From an uncultured Verrucomicrobiota bacterium (GTDB lineage: Bacteria; Verrucomicrobiota; Verrucomicrobiia; Limisphaerales; SXTU01), in assembly GCA_903863315.1 (NCBI GenBank), contig CAIPBN010000505.1:1-10928 (forward strand): 10,928 nucleotides of DNA. The letters are read 5' to 3'. The translations under genes were made by a program, and so were the position numbers. The notes below the pieces were generated by a model. It searched no databases. It saw nothing but the letters and a program-made list of their open reading frames with translations, and had not been told where the DNA came from. This document shows positions 1 through 6,115 of the stretch, piece after piece (position 1 is the first letter of the stretch; each line of letters begins with the position of its first letter).

Positions 1-150
1 CGGCTCGTCGCGGATTTCCGCGCCAATCCCAATCTCATCATCCGCGTGCGCGGAGACAAGGACGGCAAGCTCGACTATGCCATGCAACTGCTCGATCGCT
101 GCACCCGGCGGGGCATGACCCAGGTGAGCTTCAGCACTGAGTTGCGGTGA
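1..150 (+). CDS. tolR: TolR/ExbD-family biopolymer transport protein, C-terminal end (5' truncated by window)
   Basis: Only the last 49 residues and the TGA stop (148-150) are inside the window. They read in frame 1 from the first base, including NPNLIIRVRGDKDG and a following helix (YAMQLLDRCTRRGM). This matches the periplasmic C-terminal fold of ExbD/TolR, where a strand with a conserved D/G-rich turn is followed by an amphipathic helix and a final strand (TQVSFSTEL). ExbD/TolR pairs with TolQ/ExbB to form the proton-driven stator that energises TolA or TonB. The next genes are tolA, tolB and pal, so TolR is the better reading than ExbD. A tolQ gene is expected just upstream, outside the window. 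The transmembrane segment with its conserved Asp is not visible. Confidence 0.85.
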   Translation, partial: RLVADFRANPNLIIRVRGDKDGKLDYAMQLLDRCTRRGMTQVSFSTELR

Positions 151-262
151 GGCGACGGCCTGACAGCGTGACCGCAGAATTTTTTACGATTCCTCAGAGC
201 ATCGCGTCGCAATTCTCGTCCAACAACCACTCGCCGGCCCCGCCGGTGCGTTTGTTCTGATA

Positions 263-1381
263 TTGTTTGAGCCTGTGAACCGACGGTTGCACAACCAATG
301 CCTTCTCGCCTCGGCAGCCATGCATGCGCTGCTGGTGGTGATCGTGATCGTTTCGCCTGCCTTCCTGCCGGACAAGCCCAAGCCCAGCACGCCCGTCCTC
401 AACTTCCGCAAAGACAGTGAGCTGGAGGCCATTCTGCGCGCGGCCGAGACTCCCACCACCACCATCCCCGCACCAGTTCCGGCGGCACCGGTGGCTCCTG
501 CGCCAGTTGAGCCTGCGCCCGCACCTGCGGCGCCTGCACCGCCCCCGCCCGCCGCCGTTCCCACCCCGCCTAAGAAGGCAGTTGAGCCACCCGCTCCCGC
601 CCCCAAGCCCGTCGAGAAAGCCCAAGTGGCCCCGCCCAAGCCCCCCGAGCCCGCCAAGCGGGCACCCGTCAAAGAAGCTCCGCCCAAGATCGCCAAAGCC
701 GATCCGCGCCCCTTGGCCGTCACGCCCAAGGGCAAGGAAGCTCTGCCCAAGAAAGACACTAAAAAGGACGCGAAGAAGACCAAGGAGCCCGAATCGGAGC
801 CGGAACCAGCCGCAAAAAAAGCGAAGTCCACTCCCGCTCCTACCAAGTCCACCATCAAGATTGCGGACACCCAGCATCTCGTCTCCCGGCAGAACGAGCA
901 GGCCGCCCAAGCCCGGGAAAAAGCCGAGGCCGACGCCCGTGCCAAGGCCCGTGCGGAGGAACACGCCGCCCAGTTCGCGCGCCAGCAGCTCGCGGCCAAG
1001 ATGAAGACCATCATCGGCGGCCTGCAGGGCGGCCTGTCCGCTCCGGTCAACGTGCAGGTGGATGCCGGCGGCGGCCCCAACGCGCTCGCCTTTCTGGACT
1101 ACGGCCAGAACATGGTGCGCCTCTACGAGCAGATGTGGATCACGCCGCCCAACCTGAGCGAGGCCAATGCGGTCGTGAGCGTCACCGTCACCGTGGGCCG
1201 CGATGGCCGGGTGCTCTCCTGGCGTTTGAACCGCCCCACCGGCAACGCGGCCATTGACAAATCCGTGCGCGAGACGCTCGAAAAAGTTCGCCAATTCGAG
1301 CCCTTCCCTGCGAACTTTCGGGAGTCGCAACGGACCTTTAACATCGACTTCAATCTGAAAGCCAAACGCTCTTCTGGATGA
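263..1381 (+). CDS. tolA: TolA/TonB-like energy-transducing envelope protein
   Basis: This is the Tol-Pal component that spans the periplasm and passes force from TolQR to the outer membrane. In the 372-residue reading a single hydrophobic segment lies at about residues 13-35 (LLVVIVIVSPAFL), so the N terminus is cytoplasmic. It is followed by a Pro/Ala-rich stretch (64-150), a Lys-rich stretch (157-195), an Ala/Glu/Lys-rich probable coiled coil (208-250) and a compact C-terminal domain (about 275-368). That domain contains SVTVTVGRDGRVLSW and NAAIDKSVRETL, typical of TonB/TolA C-terminal domains. The order of membrane anchor, long extended helix and C domain is classic TolA. The start is uncertain: TTG at 263 gives the longest form, while GTG at 275 (MNRRLHNQ) is equally plausible; neither has a Shine-Dalgarno. 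Its stop overlaps the tolB start (ATGA, 1378-1381), implying translational coupling. Confidence 0.88.
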   Translation: MFEPVNRRLHNQCLLASAAMHALLVVIVIVSPAFLPDKPKPSTPVLNFRKDSELEAILRAAETPTTTIPAPVPAAPVAPAPVEPAPAPAAPAPPPPAAVPTPPKKAVEPPAPAPKPVEKAQVAPPKPPEPAKRAPVKEAPPKIAKADPRPLAVTPKGKEALPKKDTKKDAKKTKEPESEPEPAAKKAKSTPAPTKSTIKIADTQHLVSRQNEQAAQAREKAEADARAKARAEEHAAQFARQQLAAKMKTIIGGLQGGLSAPVNVQVDAGGGPNALAFLDYGQNMVRLYEQMWITPPNLSEANAVVSVTVTVGRDGRVLSWRLNRPTGNAAIDKSVRETLEKVRQFEPFPANFRESQRTFNIDFNLKAKRSSG

Positions 1382-2550
1382 ACTTAAACCGCCGCCAGTT
1401 TTCCGCCGCCCTGCTCGCTGCCGCCGCCGTTCCGTCGGGCACGTTCGCCGCCGATGCTACGCTCACCGTCAACAAGCTGGTGGACCCCTCCAAGCTGATC
1501 CCCATCGCGATCAGCGGCTTCACCGGCGAAGTGTTGAGCACGCTACGGTTCGACCTCGAAGTGGCCGGCTGCTCCGTGGTCAGCGCGGATCAGGCCGTCG
1601 CGCTTGTGCATGGCACCAATGGCGCGCGGCTCGAAGGCTTCGTTTCCGATCGCGCGAAGAATTACCTCCTGACCAAGGGCTACGCCGGAGCCGGCGCACG
1701 TCAGCTCGCGCACGCTTTTGCGGACGACGTGGTGTTTGCGCTGACCCGCACCCGGGGCATCGCCCAGACTCGCGTGGCCTTCAAATCCAAGGCCGCCAAC
1801 AACACCGGCGAGATTTTCGTCGCCGACTACGATGGGCACAACGCCGTGGCCGTCACGCGCGACGGGTCGATCATCGCCGCGCCTTCCTGGGGGCCGGGCA
1901 GCCAGTGGCTGGCCTACACCTCCTACAAGCTCAACAACCCCGACATCTTCTCCCACAACCTGGTCACCGGCGAGCGCCACATCGTCGCGCGCTACGGCGG
2001 CTCGAACATGTCGCCGGCAGTCGCCCCCGGCGGACGATTGGTTGCGATGATCCTTAGCAAGGACGGCAAGCCGGATCTCTACGTGGCTGACATTCATGGC
2101 CGCGGGTTGCAGCAGCTCACCCGTTCCCGCGAAGGCGTTTCCTCACCGTGCTGGTCGCCCGATGGACAGTGGATTTGCTACGTGTCCAACGACGAGGGCC
2201 CGGCGCTGCTCTACCGCATCCCAGCCAACGGCGGCGCGCCCCAGCGGCTGCGCACCACCGGCGTCTTCAACGCCACCGAGCCCGACTGGTCGCCCGACGG
2301 CAAGAGCATTGCCTTCACCACCCAGGGCGGCGGTTTTGACATCTGCGTCGTGCCGGCCGGCGGCGGCGAGGTGCAGCGGCTGTGTGCCGGACAGGATCCC
2401 ACATGGGCGCCGAACTCCCGCACCATCATGTTCTGCAAACGCGGGCGCGGCGGGCCGTTGTCCCTGTCTCTGCTTGACGTGCCCACCAAGCGCGTCAAGG
2501 ATGTGCCGCTGAATTTCGGGAATTGCTCCCAGCCCACTTGGGCTCGCTGA
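1378..2550 (+). CDS. tolB: TolB-like periplasmic beta-propeller protein with a twin-arginine signal peptide
   Basis: TolB is the periplasmic partner of Pal in the Tol-Pal system. Residues 1-24 form an export signal with a twin-arginine motif (N4-R5-R6-Q7-F8), an Ala-rich hydrophobic core and a likely cleavage after TFA24. An N-terminal domain (about 26-135) ends in the typical ARQLAHAFADDVVFALT helix and RGIAQTRVAF. A beta-propeller follows, with recurrent blade motifs of the W/xPDG type at about 169 (PSWGPGSQW), 212 (PAVAPGGR), 257 (PCWSPDGQW), 302 (PDWSPDGKS) and 341 (PTWAPNSRT), closing with PTWAR at the C terminus. It has 390 residues against about 430 in E. coli; the N-terminal domain accounts for the shortening. 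It is coupled to tolA by the 4-base ATGA overlap and lies 23 bp upstream of pal. E. coli TolB uses Sec, so the Tat-type signal here is unusual. Confidence 0.92.
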   Translation: MNLNRRQFSAALLAAAAVPSGTFAADATLTVNKLVDPSKLIPIAISGFTGEVLSTLRFDLEVAGCSVVSADQAVALVHGTNGARLEGFVSDRAKNYLLTKGYAGAGARQLAHAFADDVVFALTRTRGIAQTRVAFKSKAANNTGEIFVADYDGHNAVAVTRDGSIIAAPSWGPGSQWLAYTSYKLNNPDIFSHNLVTGERHIVARYGGSNMSPAVAPGGRLVAMILSKDGKPDLYVADIHGRGLQQLTRSREGVSSPCWSPDGQWICYVSNDEGPALLYRIPANGGAPQRLRTTGVFNATEPDWSPDGKSIAFTTQGGGFDICVVPAGGGEVQRLCAGQDPTWAPNSRTIMFCKRGRGGPLSLSLLDVPTKRVKDVPLNFGNCSQPTWAR

Positions 2551-2573
2551 AGTTTTTCACCAGTCAAACAACT

Positions 2574-3269
2574 ATGAATCGCTCCCTTTTTCTCAAGTTC
2601 GCCGTCCTGACTTTGCTCTCGGCGGTCGCCATCACCGGTTGCAAAAAGACGCCCAAGAACGTCACGCCCATTTACGGTGCCAAGACCAATGTTGATGGCC
2701 GGGGCGGCCCTACGGACCCGACTTTCCCACAGACGTCCACCAATCCTCGAACTCCCCCCACGATCGGCCCCGGCGGCGATCTGCCTTCCACCACGCCCAT
2801 CCGACCCGAGACATTTAATCCGCCGACTTCCAATCCGCCTACCAACTTCACGCCCACCAATCCCGAAGGCGGCTTCCGCTCCGCCGAGCTGGGTGAGTTC
2901 GAGGGTATGCTCACGGATCGCGAGGCGCTCCGCGGCAGCACGGTCCACTTCGATTACGACAAGTCCGTCGTGAAAGCCACCGAGGTCGTGAAGCTTCAGG
3001 AAGCTGTCAAGGCCCTCAAGGCCAACCCGAACTTCAAGTTGCTGGTGGAAGGCCATTGCGATGAGCGCGGCACCGAGGAATACAACCGCGCCCTCGGCGA
3101 GCGCCGTGCCCTCTCGGTCCGTGCCCAGTTGATCAAGTCGGGCATCGCCCCCACCCGCCTGCGCACGCTCTCCTACGGTGAAGACAAGCCCGCCGAGCTC
3201 GGCCACACCGAGGCCGCGTGGGCCAAGAACCGCCGCAGCGAACTCGTCCTCCTCAAGCCAAAGAATTGA
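2574..3269 (+). CDS. pal: Pal, peptidoglycan-associated outer-membrane lipoprotein
   Basis: Pal ties the outer membrane to peptidoglycan and is the target of TolA and TolB. The ATG at 2574 gives a lipoprotein signal with lipobox I-T-G-C, so Cys23 would be lipidated; the following Lys-Lys fits outer-membrane sorting. An in-frame ATG at 2523 would add 17 residues before the signal, inside the end of tolB, and is less likely. Residues about 30-115 are a Pro/Thr/Asn-rich linker, longer than in E. coli Pal. From about 120 to 229 there is an OmpA-like domain with HFDYDKS, EGHCDERGTEEYN (159-171), LGERRA and the KNRRSEL signature, all peptidoglycan-binding hallmarks. It has 231 residues against about 173 in E. 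coli; the linker explains the difference. The 23-bp leader has no Shine-Dalgarno sequence (CAGTCAAACAACT before ATG). Confidence 0.95.
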   Translation: MNRSLFLKFAVLTLLSAVAITGCKKTPKNVTPIYGAKTNVDGRGGPTDPTFPQTSTNPRTPPTIGPGGDLPSTTPIRPETFNPPTSNPPTNFTPTNPEGGFRSAELGEFEGMLTDREALRGSTVHFDYDKSVVKATEVVKLQEAVKALKANPNFKLLVEGHCDERGTEEYNRALGERRALSVRAQLIKSGIAPTRLRTLSYGEDKPAELGHTEAAWAKNRRSELVLLKPKN

Positions 3270-3308
3270 CTTGAAGGGAACCCGGTTCTTCCCGTCGAAT
3301 AGCCGGAC

Positions 3309-3328
3309 GTCTGCTGGCAACGGCAGAC
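3309..3328 (+). other. Stem-loop with GCAA tetraloop in the pal-tatA gap
   Basis: Bases 3309-3316 pair with 3321-3328 (GTCTGCTG with CGGCAGAC; one pair is G-U in RNA), closing on the GNRA-type loop GCAA at 3317-3320. It starts 40 bp after the pal stop. No T-run follows, so it is not a canonical intrinsic terminator. It could be an mRNA stability or processing element between the tol-pal and tat parts of the transcript. The pairing is read directly; the role is inference. Confidence 0.5.
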
Positions 3329-3337
3329 ACCGAAAGA

Positions 3338-3367
3338 CATCCGCCTGATGCCGGCATCCGCCTGATG
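3338..3367. repeat. Tandem 13-bp direct repeat with embedded perfect 12-bp palindrome
   Basis: CATCCGCCTGATG occurs at 3338-3350 and again at 3355-3367, a period of 17 bp. The junction forms the perfect palindrome GATGCCGGCATC at 3347-3358. It lies 32 bp upstream of the tatA start codon. Spaced direct copies plus a palindrome resemble a regulator-binding site, but a simple duplication is also possible. Confidence 0.55.
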
Positions 3368-3398
3368 TGTTTCGCAAACCTAAACAGTTAGTGAAACC

Positions 3399-3689
3399 AT
3401 GAACGCACCAATGTTAGCCATGCTCGGTTGGCCGGAAATCATCGGCATCCTCGTCGTCGTCCTCATCCTCTTCGGCGCCAAGAAGCTGCCGGAACTCGCC
3501 AAAGGCCTCGGCCAAGGCATCAAGGAGTTCAAGAAAGCTTCCAGCGACATGCAGAATGAACTGCATCGCTCCGTGGCCGAGGAGCAATACGCTGCTCCTC
3601 CCAAGCCCGCGCCGGCTCCCCAGCCGGCCGCCCCGGCCCCCGCGCCCGCCCCTCAAGCCAGCCAGTCCTCGACTGCGCCCAAGGCCTGA
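3399..3689 (+). CDS. tatA: TatA/TatE-family twin-arginine translocase subunit
   Basis: TatA oligomers form the protein-conducting element of the Tat pathway, which exports folded proteins carrying twin-arginine signals. The product has 96 residues. After a short N terminus (MLGWPE) comes one transmembrane helix (about 13-27, EIIGILVVVLILFG). The FGAKKLPELAKGLGQGIKEFKKA hinge and amphipathic helix are strongly diagnostic of TatA. The C-terminal third is Pro/Ala-rich (PAPAPQPAAPAPAPAPQ) and probably disordered. ATG at 3399 is chosen; in-frame ATGs at 3411 and 3420 would also leave the transmembrane helix intact. No Shine-Dalgarno is seen (GTGAAACC before ATG). tatC follows after 27 bp. No separate tatB is present, so this may be a TatA/TatC-only system or tatB may lie elsewhere. 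Confidence 0.95.
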   Translation: MNAPMLAMLGWPEIIGILVVVLILFGAKKLPELAKGLGQGIKEFKKASSDMQNELHRSVAEEQYAAPPKPAPAPQPAAPAPAPAPQASQSSTAPKA

Positions 3690-3716
3690 TTCCAACAACT
3701 CCAGCGAGTCTAGGTC

Positions 3717-5321
3717 ATGGCGAGTGAGCCAGAGGGCCCGCCCCCGCAGCCTGTCCGTCCGGATGACGTGAAGTCACCCGGTGTCCAGCCCGCGTCCGCT
3801 TCCAAAGACACTCCACCGCAGCCCGGCGGTTCGCCGCCGGCTGCGTCGGGTGAGTCGCTTGGCAGCCTGCCCCCGATTGGCTCATCGCCGTCCGCGCCCG
3901 CTGGTGCCGGAACTCCCAGCATTCCTCCGGGTGCGATCCCGCAGTCTGACAGCGCGGCTCCTGCCCCCGTGCCGCAAAATCCGGAAGGGTTCCCCGCCGG
4001 TGAAGTCGCACGCACCTCCGCAGCCAGTGACGTGGGGGGTGCCGTTCCATCGGATCACACCGGCTCCAGTCCGCAGGAGCCGGACCCGTATCATCAGGAG
4101 CATCAGCACGACTACGGGAGCGAATACCACCACCACGACGATCCACATCATCACGATTCGCACCACGGCGATCATCACAGCGGCTACCATCACGACCACC
4201 ACGGCGGCGGATATGAATACCCGGCCTACACTCCGCCCCCGCCGGAGGAGGAGCACGGTTTCGTCAAGGCCGTGCGTTCCGTCACCAACGTCCTCAAGGC
4301 CGATGACGATCCGGCTGGCGAAGGCGGCGGCCCGGTGAAGCCCTTTCTCGACCACCTCGAAGACCTGCGGTGGATGCTCATCAAGGTCACCGTCAGCCTG
4401 CTGGTGGCGATTGTGGCGTGCTTGGTGGGGGCGAACTGGCTGGTGGACATCATGAAATGGCCCTTGGTCAAGGCCCATCAGCAAGCCGAACTGGAGGCCG
4501 CAAAGAGCGAAAAGCCTGTGGAGCGAGTGCCGGTGATGTTCGACTCCACCAATCGCATTGGATCATTTCCGCTGGCTTTGCTCGGCATCAATCCCGCTTT
4601 CAACCACACCAACAAAAGCGGACGCGTCCACACGGTGCAGTTGATTCCTGTGGAAGTTGGCACGAACCGCTTCCTCGGCCTGCATCTGAACACCAACGCC
4701 CCGCCTCCGACCGACCCGCTGGTCAATCTCATTATTCTGGGTCCGCTGGATGTCGTGTGGATCACTCTGCAGCTTGCCCTGTTCGGCGGCATGGTGCTCG
4801 CCGCGCCGTTCGTGATCTACTTCATCGGTCAGTTCATCCTGCCTGCGCTGCGTGTGCAGGAGAAGGAATTCCTCAAGCCCTTCGCCTTCTGGGGCACGGT
4901 GCTGTTCCTCTCCGGCGTGGCGTTCTGCTACTTTGTCATCCTGCCACTCATGCTGCGGATGACCGTTGAATTCTCCCAATGGCTCGGTTTCAGCGCGGAA
5001 CAGTGGCGCGCGCAGGAATACTTGAGCATGGTGCCGAAATTCCTGCTGGCGATGGGTCTGAGTTTCGAGATGCCCGTGATCATCCTGACCATTGTGAAGA
5101 TTGGCCTGCTTGACTCAAAGAAGCTCAGTTGGTTCCGATCCTATTTCATCGTCATCAACCTGTTCGTCTGCGCCGTGGTAAGCCCGTCCGGGGATCCGTT
5201 CACCATGATGGTGATGGCCGCGCCACTGTGCGTCCTCTACGAGGCTTGCATTCTCATCGCCCGCTTCTGGGAGTGGCGCGACCGCAAGAAAGCGGCTGCG
5301 AAAGCGCCTGATGCTGCCTGA
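3717..5321 (+). CDS. tatC: TatC with a long His-rich cytoplasmic N-terminal extension
   Basis: TatC is the inner-membrane receptor for twin-arginine signal peptides. The TatC core begins near residue 209 with FLDHLEDLRWML, the family's N-terminal signature, and runs to 534 with six membrane segments. Residues aligning with functional E. coli positions are present: F373 and E382 (F94, E103) in the first cytoplasmic loop, E451 in SFEMP (E170) and D493 in SPSGDP (D211). Two parts are unusual. Residues 1-208 are an added region: Pro/Ser/Ala-rich to about 122, then 17 His between 126 and 162, mixed with Asp, Gly and Tyr. The first periplasmic loop (about 246-345) is about 100 residues against about 35 in E. 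coli. Total length is 534 against 258. ATG at 3717 follows TAGGTC, a weak Shine-Dalgarno at best. The extension is in frame without a stop and keeps codon character consistent with translation. Confidence 0.93.
   Translation: MASEPEGPPPQPVRPDDVKSPGVQPASASKDTPPQPGGSPPAASGESLGSLPPIGSSPSAPAGAGTPSIPPGAIPQSDSAAPAPVPQNPEGFPAGEVARTSAASDVGGAVPSDHTGSSPQEPDPYHQEHQHDYGSEYHHHDDPHHHDSHHGDHHSGYHHDHHGGGYEYPAYTPPPPEEEHGFVKAVRSVTNVLKADDDPAGEGGGPVKPFLDHLEDLRWMLIKVTVSLLVAIVACLVGANWLVDIMKWPLVKAHQQAELEAAKSEKPVERVPVMFDSTNRIGSFPLALLGINPAFNHTNKSGRVHTVQLIPVEVGTNRFLGLHLNTNAPPPTDPLVNLIILGPLDVVWITLQLALFGGMVLAAPFVIYFIGQFILPALRVQEKEFLKPFAFWGTVLFLSGVAFCYFVILPLMLRMTVEFSQWLGFSAEQWRAQEYLSMVPKFLLAMGLSFEMPVIILTIVKIGLLDSKKLSWFRSYFIVINLFVCAVVSPSGDPFTMMVMAAPLCVLYEACILIARFWEWRDRKKAAAKAPDAA
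4092..4202 (+). other. His-rich segment of TatC (possible metal-binding region)
   Basis: Within tatC, codons 126-162 encode 17 histidines in 37 residues, in clusters such as YHHHDDPHHHD and HHGDHH with acidic residues between them. Both CAC and CAT codons are used, so this is not a single expanded triplet. Such His/Asp clusters commonly bind Zn, Ni or Cu in metallochaperones and metal transporters. Metal binding here is inference. Confidence 0.7.
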
Positions 5322-5383
5322 GCACTGACCGGGCGGGTCGGACTGGCTGAGCTCGACCGGCGTGGCTCCCTCCGCCAAAACTC

Positions 5384-6043
5384 TCAACGCGGCGCGCGCG
5401 GCGAATAGCGGTCATCCGGGGAAAACCGCTGGATGCGCCGGTAACGCCACAGATAGCGCCCAAAGATCGCCAGCAGCACCGTGAAGATGATGGCGGCAAG
5501 GGCGGCAACCAGCTTCAGCCTCCGCGCTTGGCGCAGCATCCGTTCCGTGTCCTCGCGCAGTGGTTTCTTGAGCAGCATCTCCTCCTGCTCCGGCGTCATC
5601 TCGGCAAACGGATCGTCACGGAGCTTCAGCGTGAACAGCGGGCCTGCATCCGCTGCGCCGAAAGCGGCTGGGAACCGGCCCAACTGCTCCTCGTCCGGTG
5701 GATCAAACCCCTGTCCGCGCCAGAAGAGCAGGCTCTCCCGGGTCCACATCCGGGCAAGAGAATGGTTGCGGCTGACCGCCTTCACGCGCTCCCAAAGCAG
5801 CGGACGGAGCGTGTCTGCCAGCGCGAAGTCGGCAAACACTTCGCTGTGAAGCAATCCCTGCGGCTTGCTCAGTTGCAGGCCAATGGCCCCCAGCAGCCGG
5901 CCCTCCGCATCGCACACCACCTGAAATTCTGTCAGTCGCTTTTCCAGCACGGCGGCATCCAGCCGATCCGCCTCCCACAGCGGCCGCAACGCCGGGAGGT
6001 CATCCAGGGTGGCGCGGCGGGTGTGGAATTCCGGCTCCGTCAT
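5384..6043 (-). CDS. GNAT-like domain protein with C-terminal membrane anchor
   Basis: The product has 219 residues. The N-terminal part (about 7-140) resembles a GNAT acetyltransferase: an opening RRATLDDLPALRPLWE helix, a central hairpin FQVVCDAEGRLLGAIGLQ, and a late SLLFWRGQGF element like the GNAT motif 'fY.k.GF'. The acetyl-CoA pyrophosphate loop (R/QxxGxG/A) is not clear, so catalysis is doubtful. Residues 176-196 (LKLVAALAAIIFTVLLAIFG) form one strong transmembrane helix followed by a basic tail (RYLWRYRRIQR). This suggests a tail-anchored protein with the domain on the cytoplasmic side. It is the last gene of the minus-strand cluster, 72 bp after the reductase gene, and converges on tatC. 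Its substrate is unknown. Confidence 0.65.
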   Translation of the reverse strand: MTEPEFHTRRATLDDLPALRPLWEADRLDAAVLEKRLTEFQVVCDAEGRLLGAIGLQLSKPQGLLHSEVFADFALADTLRPLLWERVKAVSRNHSLARMWTRESLLFWRGQGFDPPDEEQLGRFPAAFGAADAGPLFTLKLRDDPFAEMTPEQEEMLLKKPLREDTERMLRQARRLKLVAALAAIIFTVLLAIFGRYLWRYRRIQRFSPDDRYSPRAPR

Positions 6044-6115
6044 GCGGGCGGAGACTAAGGGCCGTCGGGCGCAGCGTAAAGATCAGGCGAACCGGCGCGC
6101 TGATGCCCTCTGCGC

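Noticed and set aside
151..262. 112-bp gap between tolR and tolA checked for a small gene or promoter
   Set aside because: No small ORF with a credible start and no convincing -35/-10 pair was seen. It may hold part of the tolA leader only.
194..1330. 378-codon open frame on the minus strand opposite tolA, and another of 298 codons at 184-1080
   Set aside because: They are Gly/Arg/Leu- or Ala/Ser/Gly-rich shadows of the Pro/Ala/Lys codons of tolA. They have no domain motifs, and the plus-strand gene is well supported by neighbours.
3272..3300. Possible terminator after pal (GGGAA with TTCCC around an 8-base loop)
   Set aside because: The stem is only 5 bp and no T-run follows. The co-directional tat genes downstream argue against a strong stop.
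2211..3377. 388-codon open frame on the minus strand across the tolB end and pal
   Set aside because: It is antisense to two firmly identified genes, has no recognisable fold, and is explained by high GC in the opposite frame.
4081..4210. CAC/CAT-rich stretch considered as a microsatellite or CRISPR-like repeat
   Set aside because: There is no regular repeat unit or spacer pattern. Codons vary and the stretch stays in frame with TatC, so it is coding sequence.
3882..4484. 200-codon minus-strand open frame rich in Val/Ile/Met opposite the His-rich region of tatC
   Set aside because: The hydrophobic VVVMVAAVMIAVV string is only the reverse complement of CAC/CAT histidine codons. It mimics a membrane segment but is a shadow.
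5322..5383. Possible bidirectional terminator between tatC and the GNAT-like gene
   Set aside because: Only weak pairings exist (GGTCG at 5336-5340 with CGACC at 5354-5358, loop 13) and there is no T-run on either strand.
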